Source of the DNA: an uncultured Alphaproteobacteria bacterium
Lineage (GTDB): Bacteria; Pseudomonadota; Alphaproteobacteria; HIMB59; GCA-002718135
Assembly (NCBI GenBank): GCA_902582755.1
Contig: CACHSZ010000001.1
Location: 177,774 to 241,773 of the forward strand
Direction of reading: 5' to 3'
Length of the DNA: 64,000 nucleotides
The notes beneath the pieces were generated by a model. It was not told the DNA's origin, did no database searches, and worked only from the letters and a program-made list of their open reading frames with translations. Shown piece by piece: positions 1 to 11,527 of this stretch; within the stretch, counting starts at the first letter, position 1; every line of letters starts with the position of its first letter. Made by a program: the position numbers and the translations under genes.

Positions 1-629
1 ATATTATCACAAAGTATTTCTGCTTCTTCGAGATAATGAGTAGTTAGACATATAGTCTTTCCCTCTCTACTTATTCTTTTTATATAATCCCATATTGATG
101 ATCTAATATCTATATCTACTCCAGCAGTTGGTTCATCTAAAATAATGATTTCTGGATCGTGTACTAAAGCTTTCCCAATTAGCAATCTTCTTCTCATACC
201 TCCTGATAAGGTTCTTGCGTAAGCATTTCTCTGATCAGTTAATTTTAAATTTTCTAAAATCTCATCAGTTTTTCTTTTCTTTTTTGGTACCCCATATAAA
301 CCTGCTTGCAGTTCTAATAATTCTGCAGGAGAAAAAAAGGGATCTATATTAAGTTCTTGAGGAACTATACCAATTTTAAATTTACTTAACTTAATGTTTT
401 TATCTATATCAATTCCACAAATACTTACGTGACCTGAATTTTTTTTAACCAGACCACCAAGCACATTAATAAAAGTCGATTTTCCAGCACCATTTGGGCC
501 TAATAAGCCATGAATTGTTCCTCTTTCGATACAAATACTAAAATCTATTAAAGCTCTAACTCCCTGATTTTTTTTTAAGAAAGTTTTATTTACATTTTTA
601 GCTTCTATTGAATATTTATAATCTGACAT
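1..629 (-). CDS. ABC-2 type transporter ATP-binding protein (3' end beyond window)
   Basis: Reverse-strand translation starts MSDYKYSIEAKNVNKTF; Walker A GLLGPNGAGKST, signature LSGGMRRRL, Walker B IIILDEPTAGVD; runs off window start; not in ORF track. Confidence 0.9.
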   Translation of the reverse strand, partial: MSDYKYSIEAKNVNKTFLKKNQGVRALIDFSICIERGTIHGLLGPNGAGKSTFINVLGGLVKKNSGHVSICGIDIDKNIKLSKFKIGIVPQELNIDPFFSPAELLELQAGLYGVPKKKRKTDEILENLKLTDQRNAYARTLSGGMRRRLLIGKALVHDPEIIILDEPTAGVDIDIRSSIWDYIKRISREGKTICLTTHYLEEAEILCDN

Positions 630-660
630 TTTATTAGAATCTTATATATTTAAATTTACA

Positions 661-3402
661 ATGAATACAAAGAGTAGATTAATATTAGTTGATGGTTCTG
701 CCTATATATTTAGAGCTTATTATGGGTTACCACCTATGAATCGTGCAGATGGCACTCCAATCAATGCTGTTTTCGGTTTTACAAATATGCTTGTTAAGTT
801 GATAGAAGACTACAGTGATGATAAAATGATTGTAATATTTGATGCTGCTAGGGAAAATTTTAGAAATGAAATTTATCCAGAATATAAAGCTAATCGAGGA
901 GAAGCTCCTGAGGATTTAATACCACAATTTCCTTTAATCAGAGAGTGTGTAAAAAGTTTTAATATACCACAATTAGAAATAGAGGGATTTGAAGCAGATG
1001 ATTTAATTGCCACTTATGTCAAATTAGCAGAAAAAGAAAAAATTGAAACTATCATAGTTTCCTCAGACAAAGATCTAATGCAGCTTGTTAGCAAAAATGT
1101 TTCAATGCTTGATCCAATGAAAAATAAAAAAATTGAAATAAAAGATGTTGAGGAAAAATTTGGAGTGAAGCCAGATAAGGTTATTTTTATTCAAGCTTTA
1201 ACAGGTGACAAAGTCGATAATATCCCAGGTGCTCCTGGTATTGGACCTAAGACAGCATCTCAGTTAATAAATGAATTTAATGACATTGATGGTTTAATGA
1301 AAAATCTTAATAAAATTAAACAAGAAAAAAGAAGAAATATTTTAACAGAAGCAGCAAATGATATCAGATTAAGTTTAGAACTTGTAACATTAAAAAATGA
1401 TGTGCAAATATCTGAGAGTATTAATAAAATAAGAACTTATAATGAATTAAAAAATGAAAATAATAATATTTTTGAATTCCTTAAAAAGCAGGGCTTTAGA
1501 TCTACATCTGAAAGATTAAAATCAAATTCTTTCATTTCTAGTGATACTGATAACACTATTCAGAAAAAAGAAATAGAACCAAAATACCAATTAATTAATT
1601 CAAAGAAAAATTTTGAAAAGATTTTAAGTGAAATAGAAAAAAAAGGTATATGCGCTATTGATACTGAAACTAACTCACTCAATATTGAAAAAGCTAAATT
1701 AGTTGGAATATCAATATGTTATAGTGAAAACATTTCTTACTATATTCCTATAAACCATACTACTTCAGATGGGTTAAAATTAATTGATAACCAGTTAGAG
1801 GAAAATTATGTAATTAATCATATTAATAAGATTTGTAAAAATGGATCAATCTTAAAAATTGGTCAAAATATAAAGTATGATATTAGAATTTTAAATAAGT
1901 ATGGAGTAATTTTTAATTCTATTGCAGACACAATGTTAATTTCCTATTCAATTGATAATGGGATTTTTAAACATAATTTAGATGATCTATCATTTAATCA
2001 TTTAAACCATACAACAATTAAATACAAAGAAGTTGTTGGTACAGGAAAAAATGAAATTACTTTTGATAAGGTATCTATAGATAATGCTATTAATTATGCT
2101 GCTGAAGATTCTCTATTAACATTCAGACTTTTTCAAAATCTTTATCCTCGATTAATAAAAGAGAAGGCTAATTTTGTTTATCAAAACATCGATTTACCTC
2201 TTATAGAGGTGTTATCTTCAATTGAATCAAATGGTATCGAGGTAAATAAAAAGTTTTTAACAAGTCTAAGTAATGAGTTTGAAAATGAAAGTAAAAAACT
2301 TGAAAAAAATATTTATAAACTTTCAAAAGAAGAGTTCAATATTGGTTCACCTAAACAATTAGGAGAGATATTATTTGTTAATCTTAAAATACCTGGTGGT
2401 AAAAAGACAAAATCAGGCACATATTCCACTGATTCTTCAACTTTAAACAATTTGGCCTCAGATGGGTTTGAAATTGCACAGCTCGTTCTCGATTGGAGGG
2501 AATTAACAAAACTTAAATCAACTTATACAGATTCTTTATTTAGATTAACAGATGATAAAAGTAGAGTTCATACATCATTTGGTTTAGCAAATACATTAAC
2601 AGGCCGATTAAGCTCTACAGATCCAAATCTTCAAAATATTCCAATTAGAACTGAAAATGGAAAAAAAATAAGAACAGCTTTTGTTAGTGGAAAAGGGAAA
2701 AAATTAGTCAGTTTTGATTATTCTCAAATAGAACTTAGATTAGCTGCAGAAATTTCTAATGATAAAAATTTTATTAAAGCTTTTAAAAACAATGAAGATA
2801 TTCATGCATCAACTGCTAAGGAAATATTTAATTTGAAAGATAATCAAATAAATAATGATTATAGAAGAAAAGCAAAAGCAATTAATTTTGGTATTCTGTA
2901 TGGTATCAGTCCATACGGCTTAGCTAAACAACTTGATATTTCAAATACAGAAGCGAAAGATTATATAAATGAGTATTTTAATAAATATCCGAATATTAAA
3001 AAATATATGGACCATCAAATTGATTTTGCAAAAACAAATCAATATGTTGAAACAATTTTTAAAAGGAAAATTAATATTAAGGGAATTTCAGACAAGAATT
3101 TTGCTGTAAGGGGGTTTGCTGAAAGACAAGCTATTAATGCTCCAATACAGGGTAGTGCGGCAGATATAATTAAGTTAGCAATGATTGAAATTCATAAAGA
3201 AATAAAAGTTAAAAATATTGAGGCAAAAATGCTTTTACAAGTTCATGACGAACTGATTTTCGAAGTGGAAAGTAAAAAATATGATAATTTAGTGAGCAAT
3301 GTAAAAACAATTATGGAATCAATACATTTAAAATATAAAGATTTTTCAGTTCCACTGACAGTTGATTTTGGTGATGGGGATAATTGGGGTCAGGCACATT
3401 AG
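661..3402 (+). CDS. polA: DNA polymerase I
   Basis: 5'-3' exonuclease N-terminus, intact DTET 3'-5' exonuclease motif, polymerase motifs (DYSQIELR, RRKAKAINFGILYG, QVHDELIFE). Confidence 0.97.
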   Translation: MNTKSRLILVDGSAYIFRAYYGLPPMNRADGTPINAVFGFTNMLVKLIEDYSDDKMIVIFDAARENFRNEIYPEYKANRGEAPEDLIPQFPLIRECVKSFNIPQLEIEGFEADDLIATYVKLAEKEKIETIIVSSDKDLMQLVSKNVSMLDPMKNKKIEIKDVEEKFGVKPDKVIFIQALTGDKVDNIPGAPGIGPKTASQLINEFNDIDGLMKNLNKIKQEKRRNILTEAANDIRLSLELVTLKNDVQISESINKIRTYNELKNENNNIFEFLKKQGFRSTSERLKSNSFISSDTDNTIQKKEIEPKYQLINSKKNFEKILSEIEKKGICAIDTETNSLNIEKAKLVGISICYSENISYYIPINHTTSDGLKLIDNQLEENYVINHINKICKNGSILKIGQNIKYDIRILNKYGVIFNSIADTMLISYSIDNGIFKHNLDDLSFNHLNHTTIKYKEVVGTGKNEITFDKVSIDNAINYAAEDSLLTFRLFQNLYPRLIKEKANFVYQNIDLPLIEVLSSIESNGIEVNKKFLTSLSNEFENESKKLEKNIYKLSKEEFNIGSPKQLGEILFVNLKIPGGKKTKSGTYSTDSSTLNNLASDGFEIAQLVLDWRELTKLKSTYTDSLFRLTDDKSRVHTSFGLANTLTGRLSSTDPNLQNIPIRTENGKKIRTAFVSGKGKKLVSFDYSQIELRLAAEISNDKNFIKAFKNNEDIHASTAKEIFNLKDNQINNDYRRKAKAINFGILYGISPYGLAKQLDISNTEAKDYINEYFNKYPNIKKYMDHQIDFAKTNQYVETIFKRKINIKGISDKNFAVRGFAERQAINAPIQGSAADIIKLAMIEIHKEIKVKNIEAKMLLQVHDELIFEVESKKYDNLVSNVKTIMESIHLKYKDFSVPLTVDFGDGDNWGQAH

Positions 3403-3412
3403 ATCTTAATTT

Positions 3413-3541
3413 ATGGTAATTAAAAAAAAAATAAAAAAACGTAACCCCTTTGCTCAAGATTTGAAATTACCTAAGTACAAACAAAGAATTGTTAAAAGTA
3501 AAAAAGCTTACACGAGAAAAGGAAACAAAAAGGTTATTTAG
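3413..3541 (+). CDS. 42-aa basic protein, candidate ArfA-like alternative ribosome-rescue factor
   Basis: Own translation MVIKKKIKKRNPFAQDLKLPKYKQRIVKSKKAYTRKGNKKVI*; resembles the ArfA core [27 protein letters not shown] as recalled from E. coli; below the ORF track size cutoff. Confidence 0.6.
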   Translation: MVIKKKIKKRNPFAQDLKLPKYKQRIVKSKKAYTRKGNKKVI

Positions 3542-3780
3542 AACTCCTCATTAAAGGTATTCATTTCAAACCATTTTTCAAGCTCATGATATCCTCCAAT
3601 TTTTTCTCCATTTAAAATTATTTGAGGAAAAGTTTTTGCGTTCGGAAACTTTTCAAAAAAATCGTCCCTCGTATAATCTGTATCAAGCATATAAATTTTT
3701 GGATTATATTTAGCTAACCGTAATTTAGCTCTATCACAGTATCCACAATTAGTTTTAGAATATATCTCTGCTTCCATCAA
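3538..3780 (-). CDS. Glutaredoxin, probably RNR-associated
   Basis: CGYC redox motif, TFPQIILNGEKIGGYHEL glutaredoxin signature; overlaps nrdB start. Confidence 0.9.
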   Translation of the reverse strand: MMEAEIYSKTNCGYCDRAKLRLAKYNPKIYMLDTDYTRDDFFEKFPNAKTFPQIILNGEKIGGYHELEKWFEMNTFNEEF

Positions 3781-4766
3781 AATGCTTCATCAAAACTTAA
3801 AGCCCTATCTGTAGGTCTTTGATATTCAGATACTCTTTTTTCAAAAAAGTTTGTAACGTTTTGTACATCTAAAGCTCTCATAAAATCAAAAGGATTTTCT
3901 GTCTTAAAAACTCTATCAAATTCAAACAAGTCTGCAATTCTGTCTGCAACAGCCTCAATATACTGACACATTAAATCAGCATTCATACCAATTAAATCTA
4001 CTGGTAAAGCATCTCTTACAAATTCTTTCTCAAATGCTACCGCTTCTCTAACAATTTCCTCAAATTGCGATTGAGGAACGTCAGAAGGAATCAAAGATAA
4101 ATCACTAATATCTGCATCAGTTAATGTTTTATTATTAAACTTGTCTCTTAAAGTCCTGAACATTAACGATGAGAAGCTAAAGTGCATTCCTTCATCTCTT
4201 GCAATCCAATCGTTAGATAAAGCTAAACCAGGCAGTAAACCTCTTTTTCTAAAATAATAAATAGCACAGAAAGAGCCTGCAAAAAACAAACCTTCAACTA
4301 ATCCAAAACCTATTAGTCTTGTTAGCAGGTTTTGACTACCATTAAGCCATTTTGATACCCATTGTGCTTTGTGGTTAATACATGGTACGTTTTGTATTGC
4401 ATCAAAAAGCATATCCTTTTCTTTTGCATCTTTTACATAAGCCTCAATTTGAAGACCATACATCTCTGCATGAATTGATTCATTCAACATTTGCATTGAT
4501 ATGAAACATCTTGCTTCAGGAATTAATATTTCTTTGTAGAATCTACTTGCTAGGTTTTCGTTAATCATTGCTTCGGAGTTAGCAAAATATGCAAGTACAT
4601 GCTTAATAAAATGTTTTTCACCATCATTTAAAGTTTCAAGATCTCTTAAATCATCTTGCAAAGATACTTCTTCGGTTGTCCAAAAGGCTTGTATATGTTG
4701 CTTGTACCTATCCCAAATTTCTTGGTTTTTTATTGGAAATATTGATTTAACGCCTTTTGATATCAT
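3777..4766 (-). CDS. nrdB: Ribonucleoside-diphosphate reductase class I beta subunit
   Basis: NESIHAEMY, VEGLFFAGSF, RDEGMH metal-site motifs; adjacent to nrdA. Confidence 0.95.
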   Translation of the reverse strand: MISKGVKSIFPIKNQEIWDRYKQHIQAFWTTEEVSLQDDLRDLETLNDGEKHFIKHVLAYFANSEAMINENLASRFYKEILIPEARCFISMQMLNESIHAEMYGLQIEAYVKDAKEKDMLFDAIQNVPCINHKAQWVSKWLNGSQNLLTRLIGFGLVEGLFFAGSFCAIYYFRKRGLLPGLALSNDWIARDEGMHFSFSSLMFRTLRDKFNNKTLTDADISDLSLIPSDVPQSQFEEIVREAVAFEKEFVRDALPVDLIGMNADLMCQYIEAVADRIADLFEFDRVFKTENPFDFMRALDVQNVTNFFEKRVSEYQRPTDRALSFDEAF

Positions 4767-4779
4767 TCTTTACTCCTTC

Positions 4780-7533
4780 TTATGCACTGCAAGTTTCGCA
4801 ATCTTCTGGTTCATTGTTTTGTTTAATAGCAGTATTTATATAAGCATCTTTAGCTGCTTTTTCTGATGAAACTGTAACTTTTACAGCATCAACTGCTGAT
4901 CTACTTCTTAAATAATACATTCCTGTTTTAAGACCTTTTTTCCAAGCATACATATGCATTGAATTAACTTTTCCAAATGTAGGGGTTGAAAGCCAAAGAT
5001 TCATTGATTGGGTCTGATCAATAAATGGTGCTCTATCTGCTGACATATCAATTACAGTTTTTTGTGATACTTCCCATACTGTTTTATAAACTTCTTTAAG
5101 TTCGGTTGGAATTTCATTTATGTTTTCTACAGATCCATTTTCTAAAATTATTTTGTCTCTCATTTCTTTATTCCACAATCCTCTTTGAGAAAGTTCATTC
5201 ACTAAAAATCTATTTACGAGTAGGAACTCACCAGAGAGTGTTTGTCTTTTATATATATTAGAGGTTTGTATTTGGAATGTTTCAGTATTACCTAATATAA
5301 TACCTGTTGACGCAGTTGGCATGCAAGCTGTGGTTAAAGAATTTCTCACACCGTGCTCTTTAATTTTAGCTCTAAGTGAATCCCAATCCCACTTTGAAGA
5401 AGGATTTACATTCCAAAGATCAAATTGAAACTTACCTTCTGAGATGGGTGAATTATTGAATGTTTCGTAGGCTCCTTTTTCTTTTGCTAATTCGCATGAA
5501 GCTTCTAAAGCTCCAAAATAAATTGTCTCAAAAATTAATTTATTTATTTCTTTAGCTTCCTCTGATTCATAGGCTATTCCCATCTTAAAGTAGACATCTG
5601 CAAGTCCCTGTATTCCTAAACCTATTGGCCTATGTTTACTATTAGATCTTTCTGTTTTATCAGTTGGATAGAAATTAATATCAATTACTTCATCTAAGTT
5701 TTTTGTAGCCAATTTTGCAGTTTCGTAAAGGGCGTCATAGTCATATATTAATTTTTTATCTGATTTTTTTACAAATTTTGGCAGAGCTATAGAAGCTAAG
5801 TTACATACAGACGTTTCATTCTTATCTGAATATTCAACTATCTCTGCACAAAGGTTTGAAGATTTAATGATACCAATATTTTTTTGATTAGACTTATTAT
5901 TAATAGAATCTTTATAAAGCATATAAGGTTGTCCTGTTTCTATTTGTGCTTCAATGATTTTAGACATTAAATCTCTCGCTTTAATTTTTTCTAAATGCTT
6001 CATTTCATTTTCATACTTTGTGTAAAGTTTTTCAAACTCGTCACCATAAACATCTGAAAGGCCTGGACATTCATGTTCACTCATAAGTGTCCACTCTTCA
6101 TCATTTTCTACTCTCTTCATGAATAAATCTGGTATCCATAAAGCGTAAAACAAATCTCTTGCTCTAAATTCTTCGGCGCCTGTATTTTTTCTAAGTTCTA
6201 GAAACTTCTCAATGTCAGCATGCCAAGGTTCTAAGTAAACTGCAAAAGAACCTTTTCTTTTACCGCCGCCTTGATCAACTGATTTAGCAGTCTCATTAAA
6301 TATTTTCAAAAATGGAATAAGGCCATTAGATTTGCCGTTTGTTGATTTTATTCTACTTCCACTACCTCTAATATTGTGAGCGTGCATGCCAATACCACCA
6401 GCTGTTTTAGAAATTAGGGCACAATCTTTTATAGTATTAAAAATACCTTCTATGGAGTCATCTTCCATTCCTATTAAAAAGCATGAAGATAATTGCTGCA
6501 TTTTTAATCCACTATTAAACAATGTTGGGGTAGCATGTGTATACATACCCGTTGATAAACTTTTATAAGTTTCTTTTATTTTATCTAAATTAAACTCATT
6601 ACCGGTAACTGTTAAAGTTACTCTCATCCAAAGGTCTTGAGGTCTCTCAATTGTTTTATTATCGAACTTTAATAAATATGCTCTTATTAGAGTTGTGAGA
6701 GCAAAATAATCAAAAGTATAATCTTTGTCATAGTCAATTACGGACTCAATTAAATCAGCATTCTCCATGACCTTTTTATAATAATCTTCTCTTAACAATC
6801 CATCGTCGTATAAATTTTTTGTTGCTATGATGAAACCCGGAGTTTCTTTATGAAGTGAGTTTACTTTTATTCTTGCTGCAAGATAAGAATAATCAGGATG
6901 TTCAACTGTTAAAGCAGCAGCAGTTTCAGCAAGATAAGTATCAATTTCAACGGAACTAATATCACTATATAAGCCTGGAACAGCTTTTTGAACAACGACA
7001 ATTGGATCAATGTTTAAGCCAGTAGATAGAACAGATACTCTATTGGTTATTTTATCCAGTGAAATTGGCTCTTTACTTCCATCTCTTTTAGTTACCATCA
7101 TTGAAGAAGCTTTTTCTCCAACTTGTTCTTTTAGTTTTTTTGTGTGATATCTTGAAGCCGCTCTTTGTTCTCTATACAAAACATACGCTCTAGCAACTTT
7201 ATGATGCTCATCCCTCATAAGTGCTAACTCCACTTGGTCTTGTATATCCTCAATGTGAATCATGTCACCGTCAGCAATCCTTCTTGTAAGAGCCGAGACA
7301 ACTTTATGCGTTAAAGCTTCAACAGTTTTATGAATTCCATCTTGTTGTTCTTTTTCCTTATTTTTATCATTTCTAATTTTTGTTTGTGCCAAGAACGCTT
7401 TTTTTATAGCGTTTGAAATTTTATCAGATTTGAAAGGAGTAATAGCTCCGTCACGACGCACGACACTTAATGTTAAAATATTTACACTTTTTTCTTCTGA
7501 GATTTTTGCTGATACCTGTAGATTGTCTGCCAT
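4780..7533 (-). CDS. nrdA: Ribonucleoside-diphosphate reductase class I alpha subunit with two N-terminal ATP-cone-like segments
   Basis: LSSCFL, SSNLCAEI, SVCNLAS active-site motifs, C-terminal CETC; VVRRDGAITPF and VTKRDGSKEPI ATP-cone starts. Confidence 0.95.
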   Translation of the reverse strand: MADNLQVSAKISEEKSVNILTLSVVRRDGAITPFKSDKISNAIKKAFLAQTKIRNDKNKEKEQQDGIHKTVEALTHKVVSALTRRIADGDMIHIEDIQDQVELALMRDEHHKVARAYVLYREQRAASRYHTKKLKEQVGEKASSMMVTKRDGSKEPISLDKITNRVSVLSTGLNIDPIVVVQKAVPGLYSDISSVEIDTYLAETAAALTVEHPDYSYLAARIKVNSLHKETPGFIIATKNLYDDGLLREDYYKKVMENADLIESVIDYDKDYTFDYFALTTLIRAYLLKFDNKTIERPQDLWMRVTLTVTGNEFNLDKIKETYKSLSTGMYTHATPTLFNSGLKMQQLSSCFLIGMEDDSIEGIFNTIKDCALISKTAGGIGMHAHNIRGSGSRIKSTNGKSNGLIPFLKIFNETAKSVDQGGGKRKGSFAVYLEPWHADIEKFLELRKNTGAEEFRARDLFYALWIPDLFMKRVENDEEWTLMSEHECPGLSDVYGDEFEKLYTKYENEMKHLEKIKARDLMSKIIEAQIETGQPYMLYKDSINNKSNQKNIGIIKSSNLCAEIVEYSDKNETSVCNLASIALPKFVKKSDKKLIYDYDALYETAKLATKNLDEVIDINFYPTDKTERSNSKHRPIGLGIQGLADVYFKMGIAYESEEAKEINKLIFETIYFGALEASCELAKEKGAYETFNNSPISEGKFQFDLWNVNPSSKWDWDSLRAKIKEHGVRNSLTTACMPTASTGIILGNTETFQIQTSNIYKRQTLSGEFLLVNRFLVNELSQRGLWNKEMRDKIILENGSVENINEIPTELKEVYKTVWEVSQKTVIDMSADRAPFIDQTQSMNLWLSTPTFGKVNSMHMYAWKKGLKTGMYYLRSRSAVDAVKVTVSSEKAAKDAYINTAIKQNNEPEDCETCSA

Positions 7534-7570
7534 TTAAATTCTATCCATTTTTAAAAATTATTGTCGAAAA

Positions 7571-7586
7571 ACACAATATGTAGTGC
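7571..7586. promoter_or_regulatory. Candidate NrdR box upstream of nrdA
   Basis: acacaatatgtagtgc closely matches the NrdR consensus acaCwATATaTwGtgt; a weaker half-like site (ctcaatatcgcaat) lies about 42 bp further upstream. Confidence 0.45.
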
Positions 7587-7811
7587 CGCCGAAAAGGGAC
7601 AATACAACATTTGCTCAATATCGCAATAAGAACAAAATAAGAACATAAATATTTTTTTTATCATGTCAATCCCTTACATAATTCATATTTTTATGAGGCA
7701 AACAAGTTATTGAAATATTTACATTTACTTATCAACTTAAGTCACATTTTGTTAACTGAGTCATTTTTTCTTTGAACTTAAATCTGCCATAAATTATTAA
7801 TAAAAAGTACT

Positions 7812-8525
7812 ATGCCAAAGATAGCATTAGTTGACGACGAGCAGTCGATTCTTACATCAGTATCTCTTTCTCTGCAAAGTGAGGGATTTACAGTAGATAC
7901 ATTTCTTAATGGAGTTGAAGCCTTAGAGGCTCTTGAAAGCAAATCATATGATTTGGGATTGTTTGATATTAAGATGCCAAAAATGGATGGAAATGAACTT
8001 CTTTCAAAAGTACGTTCGAGCAAAATTGAAAATCTAAAAGATCTTCCGATTATCTTTTTAACGTCAAAAGATCATGAACAAGATGAGATAATTGGATTAA
8101 GAATGGGAGCTTCAGATTATATAAAAAAACCTTTTTCACAAAAATTATTAAATGAGCGCATAAGGACAGTGCTAAGAATTCATAACAATAGAAATGAAGA
8201 ACAAAAAAATAATAATATAAAAAAACAAAATTTTATTAAGGGTGATTTGATACTAGATGAAGATAAACAATTATGTTTTTGGAAAGGTATAGAAATTGAA
8301 CTTACGGTTGCAGAGTTTAATTTAATTAAATCTCTTGCTCAGTATCCTGGGGTAGTAAAAGATAGAAATCAATTAATGGACGCAATGTATGGTGATTCAA
8401 TATATGTTGATGACAGGACTATTGACAGCCATATAAAGAGATTAAGAAAAAAATTCAGATCTTATGATAATTCTTTTGATCAAATAAGAACAAGATATGG
8501 CTCTGGATATTCTTGGCGTGATTAA
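7812..8525 (+). CDS. chvI: Two-component response regulator, OmpR family, ChvI-like
   Basis: Receiver domain (DDEQS, FDIKMPKMDG, FLTSKD, KKPF) plus winged-helix; overlaps a sensor kinase gene. Confidence 0.85.
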   Translation: MPKIALVDDEQSILTSVSLSLQSEGFTVDTFLNGVEALEALESKSYDLGLFDIKMPKMDGNELLSKVRSSKIENLKDLPIIFLTSKDHEQDEIIGLRMGASDYIKKPFSQKLLNERIRTVLRIHNNRNEEQKNNNIKKQNFIKGDLILDEDKQLCFWKGIEIELTVAEFNLIKSLAQYPGVVKDRNQLMDAMYGDSIYVDDRTIDSHIKRLRKKFRSYDNSFDQIRTRYGSGYSWRD

Positions 8526-10206
8526 GAGATTATTTACCTTATCAAGTTATAATCTAACATTTCAACTCATTATAATTAACTTAATTATTGTATTTTTAGG
8601 TTTAGTATTTTTATCTTATTTCAATTTCAACTTAATTCAAAATAATAAATTCATAGATAATAGGGATCAATCAATAAGGTTGAATTTATCAAATATAACA
8701 AAATATTTAGAAAAAACTTCCATATTAAGAGTGCCAATTTTTCAGTATGATTATCGTTGCAGATATCTTCAAGATATTGAAGCATACAAGGAGAGTTGTG
8801 ACTTGGCAGATAATATTAATCCTATAGAATTGTCAGAACCTGAATTAGAAAAGTTTACAACTGAACAATTTATATTTCAAAACTTTGGTGATAAAGATTT
8901 TAACACTGTTATTTATAATGAAAATTGGATTAAAATTGCAGATTCATCAAATTTATTTCTGAGCACAGATGTTGAGGAAATAGATTTATCTGAAACGCGT
9001 GAAAATATAGCTGATTTCTTAAATTTATTTGAAAAAATTTATATTAATAATTTTAATTATATTAATAATTATATTCTTAAAAATAAATTTACTAAAAATT
9101 TAGACAAAAATGTACATGAAATTATTTTGATTATTGACACTATTAAAGAAAAGCAGAAACTCGTTAAAACTTTCGAAGATGAAAATAATGATATAACTAG
9201 AATTTTAACATCACCTATAATCCAAGATAACAACGTCTATGGAGTTGTTCTAATAAAGTATAAATTATTATTAAATAATAATGAACTAGCTAGACAATCT
9301 TTGAATTTCTTTAATTTTTTTCTATTATTTATTTTAGTCACAATTTTATTATCATTTATTTTTTTGAGAGGTTTGATATCACCATTAAAGCAAATAACTA
9401 AAATCACTGTCCTTGAGAGAGATAAAACAAATAAGAAAAAATTAATATACCCTCTAAGATCTGATGAAATTGGTATTTTATCTAACCAAATACAACTTAT
9501 GTCAAACGAATTGAAATCACAAATCAATCAGTTAGAAAAATTTAGCTCTGATGTTGCACATGAACTAAAAAATCCACTAACAGCAATAAAATCTTCGTTT
9601 GAATTATTAACTAGCAAAAACATAACTAATGAAAATAGAACCAAAGTAATGAATAATTTTAATAAAGATATCGACAGAATGAATAGATTGATCTCCGACA
9701 TTTCTCATTTTTCAAAAACTATTGCAGAAATTGAAATAGAAAATTTTGAACTAATTAATGTAAACAAATTTCTAAAAGAAAATTTTATTGAAAAATCAAC
9801 TAATAAGAAAAATATTAAAATTTTACTTCAATCTGATAATAATAAAAATTTAGTACTTCTTAACAAAGATAAATTTTTGCAGGTAATACTAAATTTAATA
9901 GATAATAGTATTTCAATTGCCAAAAATAATTCAAATATTTTAATTACATCAAATAAAAAAAATGAAAATTGTGTTGAAATTAAAATTTATGATCAAGGAA
10001 AAGGCATAGATTTCAAAGAAAAAAATAAAATTTTTGATAGATTTTACACTGATAGAATAGATGATCGGGACAAGCACTCAGGTCTTGGACTATCTATATC
10101 CTACGAGATAATCAATTCATTCAATGGTTCAATTGAATTAACAGAAAGTGACAAATTAGACTTTAGAGGTGCTTGTTTTCTGATTAAATTACCATTAAAA
10201 AGTTAA
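8497..10206 (+). CDS. chvG: Sensor histidine kinase, ChvG-like
   Basis: HAMP-like region, DVAHELKNPLTAIKSS H-box, ATPase N/G boxes. Confidence 0.85.
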   Translation: MALDILGVIKRLFTLSSYNLTFQLIIINLIIVFLGLVFLSYFNFNLIQNNKFIDNRDQSIRLNLSNITKYLEKTSILRVPIFQYDYRCRYLQDIEAYKESCDLADNINPIELSEPELEKFTTEQFIFQNFGDKDFNTVIYNENWIKIADSSNLFLSTDVEEIDLSETRENIADFLNLFEKIYINNFNYINNYILKNKFTKNLDKNVHEIILIIDTIKEKQKLVKTFEDENNDITRILTSPIIQDNNVYGVVLIKYKLLLNNNELARQSLNFFNFFLLFILVTILLSFIFLRGLISPLKQITKITVLERDKTNKKKLIYPLRSDEIGILSNQIQLMSNELKSQINQLEKFSSDVAHELKNPLTAIKSSFELLTSKNITNENRTKVMNNFNKDIDRMNRLISDISHFSKTIAEIEIENFELINVNKFLKENFIEKSTNKKNIKILLQSDNNKNLVLLNKDKFLQVILNLIDNSISIAKNNSNILITSNKKNENCVEIKIYDQGKGIDFKEKNKIFDRFYTDRIDDRDKHSGLGLSISYEIINSFNGSIELTESDKLDFRGACFLIKLPLKS

Positions 10207-10217
10207 AATAATCATAA

Positions 10218-11519
<1,302 letters not shown>

Positions 11520-11527
11520 GAGTTAAT

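Noticed and set aside
6386-6568. Plus-strand ORF inside nrdA
   Set aside because: Antisense to a strongly conserved gene; no recognisable protein features
9237-9527. Minus-strand ORF inside chvG
   Set aside because: Antisense shadow ORF in low-complexity AT-rich sequence
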